Positions 29,682 through 38,281 are shown, counted from the first letter of the stretch. The stretch is DNA of 64,000 bases from Pseudomonas sp. SLFW (GCF_009905615.1 NZ_JAAAKW010000014.1:1-64000); one strand, 5' to 3'. The notes: a model not told the origin generated them from the sequence alone. Made by a program: numbers and translations.

Positions 29682-29696
29682 TCAGGCGAAGAACCC

Positions 29697-30407
29697 ATGG
29701 CTCAGTCGGAAACAGTTGAACGAATTCTGGATGCTGCGGAGCAGCTGTTTGCGGAGAAGGGGTTTGCCGAAACCTCGCTGCGGCTGATCACCAGCAAGGC
29801 ATCGGTCAATCTGGCGGCGGTGAATTATCACTTCGGTTCCAAGAAGGCGCTGATTCAGGCGGTGTTCTCGCGCTTTCTAGGGCCGTTCTGCGCCAGCCTC
29901 GACAAGGAGCTGGAACGTCGGCAAGCCAAGCCCGAACACAAGCCCACCCTTGAGGAGTTGCTGGAAATTCTCGTCGAGCAAGCGCTGGTGGTGCAACCCC
30001 GAAGCGGCAATGATTTGTCGATTTTCATGCGCCTGCTGGGCTTGGCGTTCAGTCAGAGCCAAGGCCACCTGCGGCGTTATCTTGAAGACATGTACGGCAA
30101 GGTGTTCCGCCGCTACATGGTTCTGGTCAACGAAGCCGCCCCCCGTATTCCTCCCATCGAACTGTTCTGGCGCGTGCACTTCATGCTCGGCGCGGCCGCG
30201 TTCAGCATGTCCGGCATCAAAGCACTGCGGGCGATTGCCGAGACCGACTTCGGTGTCAACACCTCGATTGAGCAGGTCATGCGTTTGATGGTGCCGTTCC
30301 TGGCAGCTGGCATGCGTGCCGAAACCGGTGTCACCGACGCGGCGATGATCAGCGCGCAGCTCAAGCCTCGCAGCAAAAGTTCGGCCCCGGCGCCCGCCAA
30401 GGTCTGA
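29697..30407 (+). CDS. psrA: TetR-family fatty-acid-responsive regulator PsrA
   Basis: Regulator of 236 aa that senses long-chain fatty acids, represses fadBA and itself, and activates rpoS in relatives. The N-terminus MAQSETVERILDAAEQLFAE and helix-turn-helix TSKASVNLAAVNYHFGSKKA are nearly those of P. aeruginosa PsrA as I remember it, as are NDLSIFMRLLGLAFSQSQGH and FWRVHFMLGAAAFSMSGIKA. An in-frame start 93 nt upstream would add 31 residues, but that stretch is the double operator, so the ATG at 29697 is right. The fadBA target operon lies 7 kb away. Confidence 0.94.
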   Translation: MAQSETVERILDAAEQLFAEKGFAETSLRLITSKASVNLAAVNYHFGSKKALIQAVFSRFLGPFCASLDKELERRQAKPEHKPTLEELLEILVEQALVVQPRSGNDLSIFMRLLGLAFSQSQGHLRRYLEDMYGKVFRRYMVLVNEAAPRIPPIELFWRVHFMLGAAAFSMSGIKALRAIAETDFGVNTSIEQVMRLMVPFLAAGMRAETGVTDAAMISAQLKPRSKSSAPAPAKV

Positions 30408-30496
30408 TTCCCCCTCACCGGGTGCCGTGCATTTGCATCGCACCCGACGATCCCGCACCATGCCCCATTGGGCAATGGTTGTTGAAGGATCTTTCT

Positions 30497-31507
30497 ATGC
30501 ATTCTGGCCTGCATGGCTCCCTGATGGTGGATATCGCCGGTACCTGGCTGACGTCCGAAGACCGTCAGTTTCTGCGTCAGCCCGAAGTGGGCGGCCTGAT
30601 CATTTTCGCGCGCAACATCGAAAGTCCACGGCAGGTCCGTGAGCTGAGCGCGTCCATTCGTGCGATTCGTCCTGACCTGCTGCTGGCAGTCGATCAGGAA
30701 GGAGGGCGGGTTCAACGTCTGCGTCAGGGTTTCGTCCGTTTGCCTGCGATGCGGGCGATTGCTGACAACCCGAATGCCGAATTCCTGGCCGAGCAGTGCG
30801 GCTGGCTGATGGCGACCGAAGTGCTGGCGGTCGGACTCGACCTGAGTTTCGCACCGGTGCTGGACCTGGATTATCAGCGCAGTGCGGTGGTGGGCAGTCG
30901 GGCGTTCGAAGGCGATCCGGAGCGTGCAGCGCTGTTGGCTGGCGCTTTCATCAAGGGCATGAACGACGCGGGCATGGCGGCGACCGGCAAACATTTCCCC
31001 GGGCACGGTTGGGCGGAAGCGGACTCCCACGTCGCGATTCCCACCGACGAGCGCAGTCTTGAGACCCTGCGAGGCAGCGACCTGGTGCCGTTCGCTCGTC
31101 TGAGCAAACAGCTGGCGGCCGTGATGCCCGCCCACGTCATTTACCCGCAAATCGACAATCAGCCCGCTGGCTTTTCACGCCGCTGGTTGCAGGACATTCT
31201 GCGCGGCGAGCTGGGCTTTGACGGGGTGATTTTCAGCGATGACCTGTCCATGGCAGGTGCGCATGTAGTGGGCGACGCCGCGAGCCGCATCGAAGCGGCA
31301 CTGACCGCAGGCTGTGACATGGGGCTGGTGTGCAACGACCGGGCGGCCGCCGAGCTGGCACTGAGCGCGGCCCAGCGGATGAAGATCACGCCACATGACC
31401 GGATCGGCCGCATGCGCGGTCAGGGCCTGGCCACGACCGAATACCGTCAACACCCACGCTGGCTCGCGGCGCTGACAGCGTTGCGTGCGGCTCAACTGAT
31501 CGACTGA
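30497..31507 (+). CDS. nagZ: Beta-N-acetylhexosaminidase NagZ
   Basis: Cytoplasmic glycoside hydrolase family 3 enzyme of 336 aa that removes GlcNAc from 1,6-anhydroMurNAc-peptides in peptidoglycan recycling; its product influences AmpR-controlled beta-lactamase in species that have ampC. Diagnostic segments are the catalytic-loop motif ATGKHFPGHGWAEADSH and the nucleophile Asp in FSDDLSMAGA. The ATG at 30497 follows AAGGATC. The next gene starts 9 bp after its stop, forming an operon nagZ-MTI phosphorylase. Confidence 0.94.
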   Translation: MHSGLHGSLMVDIAGTWLTSEDRQFLRQPEVGGLIIFARNIESPRQVRELSASIRAIRPDLLLAVDQEGGRVQRLRQGFVRLPAMRAIADNPNAEFLAEQCGWLMATEVLAVGLDLSFAPVLDLDYQRSAVVGSRAFEGDPERAALLAGAFIKGMNDAGMAATGKHFPGHGWAEADSHVAIPTDERSLETLRGSDLVPFARLSKQLAAVMPAHVIYPQIDNQPAGFSRRWLQDILRGELGFDGVIFSDDLSMAGAHVVGDAASRIEAALTAGCDMGLVCNDRAAAELALSAAQRMKITPHDRIGRMRGQGLATTEYRQHPRWLAALTALRAAQLID

Positions 31508-32257
<750 letters not shown>

Positions 32258-32293
32258 TGCGGGATGAAGGTGGGCGCCCGCAATGGGCGCCTG

Positions 32294-32947
32294 TCATTGC
32301 GGCTTCAGTGTCAGCCATCCCTGATCGGTGATGGAGACGGTGTAGGCGTCGTAGCTGGTCAGGCCCGGATGCGGCGTCTCGATCACATGCTTGTGAGTTG
32401 CGGTGATCACCATGACCTTTGCTCCGGCGGCTTCTGCTGCGGCAATTCCGGCCGGCGCATCTTCAAACACCAGACAATCCTCGGGTTTCACCCCCAGTTT
32501 CTTCGCCGCCAGTTGAAAGCAGTCTGGCGCCGGTTTGCCGCGCTCAACGTCTTCGGCCGCAACCATGGTGTGTGGCAGCGGCAATCCTGCGGCCTGAATC
32601 CTGCGCTCCGCCAGTCGGCGTGGCGCAGACGTCACCACGGCCCAGCGGTCAGGCGGCAGTGCCGCGAGGAATTGGGCGGCGCCCTCGATGGACACCACGC
32701 CTTCAACGTCGTCGGTTTCCATCTGGGCGAGCCGTTCGGCCTCGCGTTCAGGGTCCACGCCCGGCAGGTTCAGCCGACGCAGGGTGTCGACGCAACGCAC
32801 GCCGTGGATGGTGGACAGCAGTTCCTCGACATCCAGCCCTTTGCTCACGGCCCATTGGGTCCAGACCCGTTCCGCTGCGGCGATGGAATTGGTGAGCGTG
32901 CCGTCCATGTCGAACAGAAAGGCGGCGAATGTGTGGGTGTCCTGCAT
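32294..32947 (-). CDS. HAD-superfamily phosphatase (sugar/polyol phosphatase type)
   Basis: Cytoplasmic hydrolase of 217 aa. HAD motif I is FLFDMDGTLTNS (nucleophile Asp13), motif II VVTSAPRRL, motif III Lys in ERGKPAPDCF, motif IV VFEDAPAGIAAAEAAG. The small alpha-helical cap between motifs I and II puts it with subclass I phosphatases such as YfbT/GPP and beta-phosphoglucomutase relatives; the substrate is unknown. AAGGAGCCAAGGC precedes the ATG. It is convergent with the phosphorylase gene; the 36-bp gap contains a GGCGCCC/GGGCGCC stem without T tract. Confidence 0.85.
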   Translation of the reverse strand: MQDTHTFAAFLFDMDGTLTNSIAAAERVWTQWAVSKGLDVEELLSTIHGVRCVDTLRRLNLPGVDPEREAERLAQMETDDVEGVVSIEGAAQFLAALPPDRWAVVTSAPRRLAERRIQAAGLPLPHTMVAAEDVERGKPAPDCFQLAAKKLGVKPEDCLVFEDAPAGIAAAEAAGAKVMVITATHKHVIETPHPGLTSYDAYTVSITDQGWLTLKPQ

Positions 32948-33121
32948 GCCTTGGCTCCTTCAAGCGTCGAGAAGGGGGCGATGCTAACACGCGTCTTTTG
33001 AGGCAATGGCGGTCCATAAATATTTTCTGAGGACGGTGTCGGCCAGACGGTCATGCCGGCCCGTCGTCTGAGGGCTATGGTTGGGATTCAGGCGTGACAT
33101 GTCTCGGATGAGGAACTGCAC

Positions 33122-33844
33122 ATGAACACCAGCGATTTGCTGGAACAACTCTTGCGCGCCAGTCAGGGGTCGGCGACGCAGCAACGTGGCAACGAAACAG
33201 GGCAAGGCGGGCTGGGCGGATTACTGGGCGGTCTGTTGGGTGGCCGCTCAGGCGGTGCGAGCGCTGGCGGTGGGCTGGGCGGTCTGCTGGGCGGCTTGCT
33301 CGGCGGCGGAGGGCTGGCGGGCAGAACCGCCGGTGGCGCACAGACGCGGTCGGGTTCGAACAATTACGCGATGTTGGCGTCTCTCGGCATGATGGCGTTT
33401 CAGGCCTACCAGTCCTGGCAGCGGCAACAGGCATCCGCGCCACAGGAGGCACCGCGCACGGTTGATCAATTGGCCGGGCCGGAAGCTGAGGATCACAGCC
33501 ATGCCATCCTGCGTGCCCTGATCGCAGCCGCCAAGGCTGACGGCACTATCGACGAGCACGAGCAGGACATGATCCGCAAGGAAATCGCCCGCCACGCCGA
33601 CGACCCGCAGTTGCAACAGTGGCTGGACGCAGAAGTCGCCAAGCCATTGGACGCTGCCGAAGTCGCCCAGGCCGCTGATGGCGAGCCAGGAATGGCCGCT
33701 GAAATGTACCTGGCCAGTGTGCTACTGGTGGACGATCAACAAGACGCCGAGCGCAATTACCTTGACGAGCTCGCCGCCGCGCTCAGCATCGACCCTCAGC
33801 TCCAGCTGCACCTGGAGCAGCAAGCCAAAGGCGCACCGGCCTGA
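33122..33844 (+). CDS. DUF533 / TerB-like protein with glycine-rich N-terminus (YebE-like)
   Basis: Protein of 240 aa. Residues 29-70 are a low-complexity Gly/Leu run built from GGLGGLLGGLLGG repeats. Then comes a short hydrophobic helix (NNYAMLASLGMMAFQAYQSW) and, from about residue 120, an acidic TerB-like helical domain (AILRALIAAAKADGTIDEHEQ). This is the layout of E. coli YebE, an inner-membrane protein of unknown function under envelope-stress control. GAGGAACTG precedes the ATG. It converges (12-bp gap) on a YXWGXW lipoprotein. Confidence 0.82.
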   Translation: MNTSDLLEQLLRASQGSATQQRGNETGQGGLGGLLGGLLGGRSGGASAGGGLGGLLGGLLGGGGLAGRTAGGAQTRSGSNNYAMLASLGMMAFQAYQSWQRQQASAPQEAPRTVDQLAGPEAEDHSHAILRALIAAAKADGTIDEHEQDMIRKEIARHADDPQLQQWLDAEVAKPLDAAEVAQAADGEPGMAAEMYLASVLLVDDQQDAERNYLDELAAALSIDPQLQLHLEQQAKGAPA

Positions 33845-33856
33845 GCCCTATCAGGC

Positions 33857-34069
33857 TTAATACCTGCGCCAGTGACCCGGCACCCATAACCATTGATTGC
33901 CGGCCCAGCGATAGTGTCCGCCGACCCATTGCGCGCCGGGGGCGGGCATGACGGGTACGACTTCAACGGGTGGCGGCGGACGACGCGGGTGAGGGCGTTC
34001 GATGACGCAGCCTGAGAGTGACAGCGTCACGGCCAGGACCAACAGGGCAGCTTTGGTTTTACGCAGCAT
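33857..34069 (-). CDS. Small YXWGXW-motif lipoprotein
   Basis: Lipoprotein of 70 aa with signal MLRKTKAALLVLAVTLSLSG and lipidated Cys21 (LSGC). The mature part is a Pro/Arg linker (RPHPRRPPPPVEVVPVMPAP) and two aromatic repeats, AQWVGGHYRWAGNQW and LWVPGHWRRY, of the YXWGXW family. It is located just after the ECF sigma operon on the same strand and pairs with a longer relative at 35769, so it may be an envelope target or part of the same stress unit. Confidence 0.82.
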   Translation of the reverse strand: MLRKTKAALLVLAVTLSLSGCVIERPHPRRPPPPVEVVPVMPAPGAQWVGGHYRWAGNQWLWVPGHWRRY

Positions 34070-34157
34070 GTGAAATCCTTGATCCAGCGTGCCTTCGACT
34101 GATTGACGAGGCGTTCAAGGGTTTAACGCGGCTGGCAGGAAATTCCGTCGCTGTCTG

Positions 34158-34631
34158 TCAGTCTTTTGCTGTATTGGCCGCTTTGCCTTGACGGGGAGCC
34201 GACATGGCGTCCGCCAGCACTTGCCGCTGTTCGACGGGCAAACTCGCCGCGAAGTCAGCGAGGGTGGCATCCACGCGGGTGCGCAGCGTGATGTCGGCGG
34301 TTCGTGCACGATCCAGGTCCGCATCCAGTGCATCGCGGTCGAGGGACGGCGCTTTCAGGCGCTGGACGACGTCTCGGTGGGCATCTCGGCTGGCCATGAT
34401 CAGCGATTGATTGTCGGCGCGGGTCTCGCGCAGCATCTGACGCAGTTGATGGCGGCGTTCCTGGGGCAGATGGGCGATCGCCTGACGCAAGCCATGTTGC
34501 ACCACTGCGGGCGCTGGCCGTGGGTGCTGCGACCATTGATACAGACCGCCCACCACGCCGCCCACCAGAAACACATTGGCGAGCAGCGACACGATCAGCA
34601 GGCCTTTCAGGCGTTGCGGGGACTGGCTCAT
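34158..34631 (-). CDS. Periplasmic heavy-metal-sensor / Spy-CpxP-like protein
   Basis: Protein of 157 aa with one N-terminal membrane helix (LLIVSLLANVFLVGGVVGGLY) and a helical periplasmic part with LPQERRHQLRQMLRETRADN and LTR-like spacing (ASLPVEQRQVLADAM). This matches the family annotated as periplasmic heavy metal sensor, related to Spy/CpxP/ZraP. There are no Cys and few His, so metal sensing is not supported. Its start overlaps the stop of the preceding gene by 4 bp (ATGA), in an operon with the ECF sigma factor. Confidence 0.82.
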   Translation of the reverse strand: MSQSPQRLKGLLIVSLLANVFLVGGVVGGLYQWSQHPRPAPAVVQHGLRQAIAHLPQERRHQLRQMLRETRADNQSLIMASRDAHRDVVQRLKAPSLDRDALDADLDRARTADITLRTRVDATLADFAASLPVEQRQVLADAMSAPRQGKAANTAKD

Positions 34632-35062
34632 TCTTCGCTCTCTTCGGTATCAATGCCGATCATCAGCGCCGTGTCGCCCTGATCGAACACACTCGGCAGC
34701 AGCTCCTGCGAACCGGACAGCGGCAGGCTCAGGGACGCCACCAGCATGCCCGCCGCAACACCGGCTAGGCCGACGCCCACGAACCCAAGGCTCGACAGCC
34801 AGTCGGCATAGCGCTGCCAAAACGAGGGGCGCTCCACTCGCCGGGCTGAAGCCATGACGTCGTGCATCAATGCCGCGTCCGGAACCGTAGCTAGGTGAAG
34901 GTCAAGGCGATGGTCGAGCCATGCGGCCTGTTCCAGTGCGGCCTGCACGCTCTCATCGCCGTGGGCAATCAGCGCTCGCGCCGAGTCACGCTCATCGGCG
35001 GGCCAGTGTCTGAGGTCTGCCCCGTAGGCCTCGGCCAGATGAGCAAAGCGTTCAGGCGTCAT
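34628..35062 (-). CDS. Membrane protein, probable anti-sigma partner of the ECF factor
   Basis: Protein of 144 aa. The N-terminal half is cytoplasmic (MTPERFAHLAEAYGADLRHW and PADERDSARALIAHGD), followed by one hydrophobic segment (SLGFVGVGLAGVAAGMLVASLSL) and a short acidic tail. It lacks the HxxxCxxC zinc motif of ZAS anti-sigma factors. Anti-sigma function is inferred from its place: it overlaps the sigma gene by 11 bp and the Spy-like gene by 4 bp. I chose the ATG at 35062, which opens the conserved part. Confidence 0.65.
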   Translation of the reverse strand: MTPERFAHLAEAYGADLRHWPADERDSARALIAHGDESVQAALEQAAWLDHRLDLHLATVPDAALMHDVMASARRVERPSFWQRYADWLSSLGFVGVGLAGVAAGMLVASLSLPLSGSQELLPSVFDQGDTALMIGIDTEESEE

Positions 35063-35666
35063 GGCGTTTCTCTCCTTGAGGTAGACCCGGGCTGACGGCG
35101 GTGTGCGAATCGGCACCCTCAGCCTCGGTCAAATAACGGCGCAGGTTGCGCCTCGCTCGGGACAGCAGGCTTTCGAGTGCTTCAACGCTGATGTCCATGA
35201 GCGCCGCCGCTTCGATGTTCGACAGCTCCTGGTAATACTGCAACACGATGGCCTCGCGCTGGCGGTCCGGCAAGGCGGCAAGCGCTGCGCTCATCAAGGC
35301 GCTCTGCGCGTCGGTCTCCACCTGTTCGGCAGCGCCGGGCGAAGGATCGGTCATTTCCTGCAACAGCCTGTCATCGTCCAGCGGCTGTTCCTTGCGGCGC
35401 CGTAGCCGGTCGTAGCACAGGTTCAGCGTGACGCGGTGCAGCCAGGTGTCGAACCGCGCCTGTCCGCTGCGCCAACTGGCGGCCGCTTTCCAGAGCTTGA
35501 TGAAGCTTTCCTGCGTCACGTCGCGGGCTTCGTCAGCATCGCCCAGTAAACGGCTGGCGAGTGCCAGCAGGCGCGGGAGCTTGCGCGACACCATCTCATT
35601 GACGGCTTCCGGTTCGTTGTTGCCGATGCGGGTCAACAGCTCGATGTCCGGATCAGTGTCTTTCAA
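35052..35666 (-). CDS. ECF-type RNA polymerase sigma factor
   Basis: Sigma70-family factor of 204 aa lacking regions 1 and 3. Region 2 reads LLALASRLLGDADEARDVTQ then ESFIKLWKAAASWRSGQARF and FDTWLHRVTLNLCYDRLRRR; region 4 reads LAALPDRQREAIVLQYYQEL, then SNIEAAALMDISVEALESLL and ARRNLR. The C-terminal tail (about 20 residues, PGLPQGEK) overlaps the next gene. It leads an operon with a membrane partner and a Spy-like periplasmic protein, the usual layout of an envelope-stress or metal-responsive ECF unit (CnrYXH-like). The regulon is not known. Confidence 0.88.
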   Translation of the reverse strand: MKDTDPDIELLTRIGNNEPEAVNEMVSRKLPRLLALASRLLGDADEARDVTQESFIKLWKAAASWRSGQARFDTWLHRVTLNLCYDRLRRRKEQPLDDDRLLQEMTDPSPGAAEQVETDAQSALMSAALAALPDRQREAIVLQYYQELSNIEAAALMDISVEALESLLSRARRNLRRYLTEAEGADSHTAVSPGLPQGEKRHDA

Positions 35667-35768
35667 TACGGCGTGTCTCGACAGGTCGTGGGGCTGCCAA
35701 TCCCAAGCGGGAGCGACGGGGAGGGCCTGAAATAGCCTGTCATCTCAGACCACAGCCCCGTCAGTGGT

Positions 35769-36089
35769 TCAGCGCAGCCAGCGACCTTCTATCCAATACC
35801 AGTTCGGGCCGCGGGCTTCCCAGTGTCCCGGCTGCCAGCGTCCGTTATGACGCATCGGTTGCCAGTGCCCCGGCACCCAGACGTAGCCGCGTCCCTGCCA
35901 GCGCCAGTGGCCCTGATCCCACGCATACCCAGGCCGGGCCACGGGAACGGGCTCCATGCGCACGGGCGGGGGCGCCTGACGAATGATGATTTCTTCACGG
36001 GCGTAGGTCGGAGTGCTGGCCAAGGCGGCGAGGGCGACCGGGAGGATCAAGGCATAGCGTAATTTCGCCAGAGATCGTGCTGCTCTCAT
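35769..36089 (-). CDS. YXWGXW-repeat exported protein
   Basis: Protein of 106 aa with a Sec signal (LRYALILPVALAALASTPTYA, cleavage near residue 30). The mature part has repeated aromatic blocks: YAWDQGHWRWQGRGYVWVPG, then HWQPMRHNGRWQPGHWEARG and WYWIEGRWLR. These are YXWGXW-type repeats seen in small outer-membrane or cell-surface proteins of unknown function. It lacks a lipobox, unlike its relative at 33857. It lies 102 bp upstream of the ECF sigma gene on the same strand. Confidence 0.82.
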   Translation of the reverse strand: MRAARSLAKLRYALILPVALAALASTPTYAREEIIIRQAPPPVRMEPVPVARPGYAWDQGHWRWQGRGYVWVPGHWQPMRHNGRWQPGHWEARGPNWYWIEGRWLR

Positions 36090-36310
36090 GACAACTCCTT
36101 CAAACCTGTACCCGATGCGGGTGCAGTTGAAGGGTTAAACGGCGTGGGTGAGGAAATCCGTCGCACAAAAAACAGATTTTTTTGCTGTAACAAAAAGCAG
36201 TGCCCGGGACACGGTTGGCACCCCGTTTGAACGAGGAGCTACGCTCGGAAGCCCCTGAAAGTCAACGGCATTTCGTTCAAAAAGTTGTCCACGGAAAGCG
36301 TGAATATCTC

Positions 36311-36319
36311 TGTGGATAA
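36311..36319 (-). other. DnaA-box-like 9-mer
   Basis: TGTGGATAA, i.e. TTATCCACA on the minus strand, a perfect DnaA box. A diverged partner (GTTGTCCAC) lies 26 bp to the left in opposite orientation. Isolated; no replication genes nearby. Confidence 0.35.
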
Positions 36320-36325
36320 CTGGCT

Positions 36326-36351
36326 GTAAGCCCTTAAAGGCAAGGGCTTAC
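36326..36351. repeat. Perfect 10-bp inverted repeat
   Basis: GTAAGCCCTT (36326-36335) / AAGGGCTTAC (36342-36351), 6-nt loop, no T tract. It adjoins the DnaA-box-like 9-mer. The gap 36090-36421 has no gene; besides these elements I see only a T7 run at 36177. Confidence 0.6.
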
Positions 36352-36421
36352 TCGCAATGGTCGTTTAATGATCAGTTCTTTCAATGGCACTGATGCAGTG
36401 CGCCAATGGTCAGGTCACGCC

Positions 36422-37366
36422 TCAGTGAAAGGCGGCGCTAAACGACGTGTCGATTACGCTACGTGTCTCGAACGGCTTGGGCAGTGCGCCGGTTTGCACG
36501 AGGAAATCAGCGGTGCCTTGATAGTCTTTCGCCGCGCCATCGTCCACCGGTCCGACGCTCATGTCAGCCTGGCCGATCCAGTGGCGTGACACCGCCTGAT
36601 CCAGATTGGCTTTCTTCGCCCACAGGTCCGCGTAGGCCTCCTTGTTGGCCTGCACCCATGCCCGGGCTTTCTGCAATCGACCGAGGAAGTCGCTGATCGC
36701 GGCGCGTTTCGGTTCGATGGCGTTGGCATTTGCCGCGATGCTCGACAGCCCCGGCATCAGGCCACGTGCCGTGATGATGGGACGCGCACCGGAAAATACC
36801 TGTTGCTGCGAGATGTACGGTTCCCACACCGGGAACGCATCGATGCTGCCTTGGGGCAAGGCTGCGGCGGCGTCAATCGGCATCAGTTTGACGAACTCCA
36901 CGTAGTCTTTGGGCAGTCCGGCTTTTTCCAGCGCACGCAATGTCAGTTGCTGGCTCCAGGCACCGGGCCAGTAAGCGACCTTCTTGCCTTTCAGGTCCTG
37001 AATGGTTTTTGCCGGAGAGTCCTTGGGCACCAGCAGGGCAATGGTGTCGGGGTTCTGCCGGGACACGCCGATCAGCTTGACTGGAGCGCCTTTCGCGGCG
37101 AGGAAAATGAAGCCTGAGTCGCCGAGGAAACCCAAATCGAGGCCGCCCGCCTCCAGGCCTTCAGCCACCGGGGCGGCGGACTGGAAATGTTTCCATTCCA
37201 CGGTGTAAGGCGCGTCCTTGAGGACGCCGGAAGCCTCCACCGAAGCGCGGACGTTGTAATAATTCTGATCGCCTACGACCAGAGTGACGGGCGTGGCGGC
37301 GTGGGCGAGCGGGGTCAGCAAGGCCAGGGATGCGAGGCTGCGACGCAGGAAACGGGACAGGGTCAT
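36422..37366 (-). CDS. ABC transporter substrate-binding protein, aliphatic sulfonate/taurine type
   Basis: Periplasmic binding protein of 314 aa in the SsuA/TauA/NMT1 family. Signal peptide MTLSRFLRRSLASLALLTPL ending AHA-ATPV. Typical segments are VGDQNYYNVRASVEASGVLK, APVAEGLEAGGLDLGFLGDS, and the middle-domain IQDLKGKKVAYWPGAWSQQL. No permease or ATPase gene is adjacent, so it is an orphan, or it serves a transporter encoded elsewhere. Ligands in this family include sulfonates, nitrate/bicarbonate and pyrimidine precursors. A 17-bp palindrome lies 58 bp upstream. Confidence 0.82.
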   Translation of the reverse strand: MTLSRFLRRSLASLALLTPLAHAATPVTLVVGDQNYYNVRASVEASGVLKDAPYTVEWKHFQSAAPVAEGLEAGGLDLGFLGDSGFIFLAAKGAPVKLIGVSRQNPDTIALLVPKDSPAKTIQDLKGKKVAYWPGAWSQQLTLRALEKAGLPKDYVEFVKLMPIDAAAALPQGSIDAFPVWEPYISQQQVFSGARPIITARGLMPGLSSIAANANAIEPKRAAISDFLGRLQKARAWVQANKEAYADLWAKKANLDQAVSRHWIGQADMSVGPVDDGAAKDYQGTADFLVQTGALPKPFETRSVIDTSFSAAFH

Positions 37367-37424
37367 TACGGTGTCTCGATGACGTCGATCAGGTGAGGTG
37401 GTGTCGACGTTGAAAGGGGAGGCA

Positions 37425-37441
37425 TTCAGGATCGTCCTGAA
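37425..37441. promoter_or_regulatory. 17-bp palindrome upstream of the orphan binding protein
   Basis: TTCAGGA-TCG-TCCTGAA, perfect 7-bp arms. Its position 58 bp before the start codon fits an operator. The regulator is unknown. The rest of 37367-37691 shows only the terminator of the next gene. Confidence 0.45.
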
Positions 37442-37631
37442 CGTGGACTGAGGATTGCAGGGGCTGTGCCATCACGGGGTGCCATCGTCGCCCGGCAGAA
37501 TTGGCCGGTTCAGCGCTTTGGCGAGGCAGGGTGATTGGGGCGGAAAGGGATTCCGGGTCAAGGGCTGCATCATGAGCAGCAAGCTGTTGATTCGCTGTTG
37601 CCGGGTCAACATAGGCATGGGCGGACCCTTC

Positions 37632-37664
37632 AAAAAAAACCGCCGAAACCCGAAGGCCGGCGGC
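37632..37664 (-). terminator. Intrinsic terminator of the DUF6555 gene
   Basis: On the minus strand: CCGCCG / CGGCGG stem with an 11-13-nt loop followed by eight T (plus-strand A run 37632-37639). Confidence 0.82.
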
Positions 37665-37691
37665 ACCGATTTTCAGCGAATGGGGTGCGAA

Positions 37692-37916
37692 TCAGGATTC
37701 CGCCCATTCCACGTCAGTCAACCCGAGTTGTTCAGCCTTGGGCTTGCTGACTTTCGGCACCTTGTCCGAACGGTATTTGGGTATTTGCCCGAATCCCGCG
37801 TCCACCGACGCCCAATGCCAGGCGGATGCGTTGTCCATGGCTTCGGCGCTGATGTAGAAGCTTTTGTACTTGCCATGCAGCAGGTAATCGATTCTGAAAT
37901 GCTTGTACTGTGCCAC
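37692..37916 (-). CDS. DUF6555 family small protein
   Basis: Protein of 74 aa, starting at GTG 37916 (translated MAQYKHFRIDYLLHGKYKSF...). GGGAGG stands 9 nt before the GTG; there is no ATG at this position and a longer frame adds 29 unlikely residues. The core MDNASAWHWASVDAGFGQIP and PKVSKPKAEQLGLTDVEW matches small Pseudomonas proteins of family DUF6555. Function unknown; no signal peptide. It has its own terminator. Confidence 0.75.
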   Translation of the reverse strand: MAQYKHFRIDYLLHGKYKSFYISAEAMDNASAWHWASVDAGFGQIPKYRSDKVPKVSKPKAEQLGLTDVEWAES

Positions 37917-38129
37917 GCTTGCAAACCTCCCTATCAGTCGCTCACATCTCGTTGAGTCAGATCTTTCGGGAAAATTCAGTCGGATTATTCCTTTCGTTAC
38001 CAAACGGTTACGCGTGGTACAGAAGGGTGATTCGGAGCTTGCAGATGTGGACGAATGGATGGGTCGAAGGACATTTCAGCGTCGGCGCCGCGAATGTGCC
38101 GGTCGCAGATCCTGGCACCGCCAAGGTCG

Positions 38130-38238
38130 CTGTGGGAGATGCCGGAGGGACAACGGCAGCGAGGCGGTGGGTCAGCTTGCAGACGCGTGTCTGACCCACC
38201 ACAATCGCTGCCGTCGTAACCTCCGGCGTCTCCCACAG
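38130..38238. repeat. 109-bp REPIN-like palindrome
   Basis: Nearly complete inverted repeat: CTGTGGGAGATGCCGGAGG (38130-38148) / CCTCCGGCGTCTCCCACAG (38220-38238), then ACGGCAGCGA (38153) / TCGCTGCCGT (38205), then GGTGGGTCAG (38166) / CTGACCCACC (38191), with a CAGAC/GTCTG tip. It fills most of the 365-bp gap 37917-38281. The end sequence GTGGGAG is typical of Pseudomonas REPs but of a different family from the element at 16904. Confidence 0.85.
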
Positions 38239-38281
38239 GATTTGGACCAAACCTCAGGTCATGCAGTGTCTGACGTGAGGG

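Noticed and set aside
29604-29696. N-terminal 31-residue extension of PsrA
   Set aside because: The stretch consists largely of the two PsrA operators, and known PsrA proteins begin at MAQSE.
33190-33330. DNA tandem repeat as an independent element
   Set aside because: The repetitive GGC/CTG-rich DNA simply encodes the Gly/Leu-rich N-terminus of the DUF533 protein.
36250-36360. Replication origin
   Set aside because: One perfect and one imperfect DnaA-like box only; no dnaA, dnaN, gidA or box cluster nearby.
37472-37666. 64-codon minus-strand frame downstream of the DUF6555 gene
   Set aside because: It overlaps that gene's terminator, has no ribosome site and no recognisable protein features.
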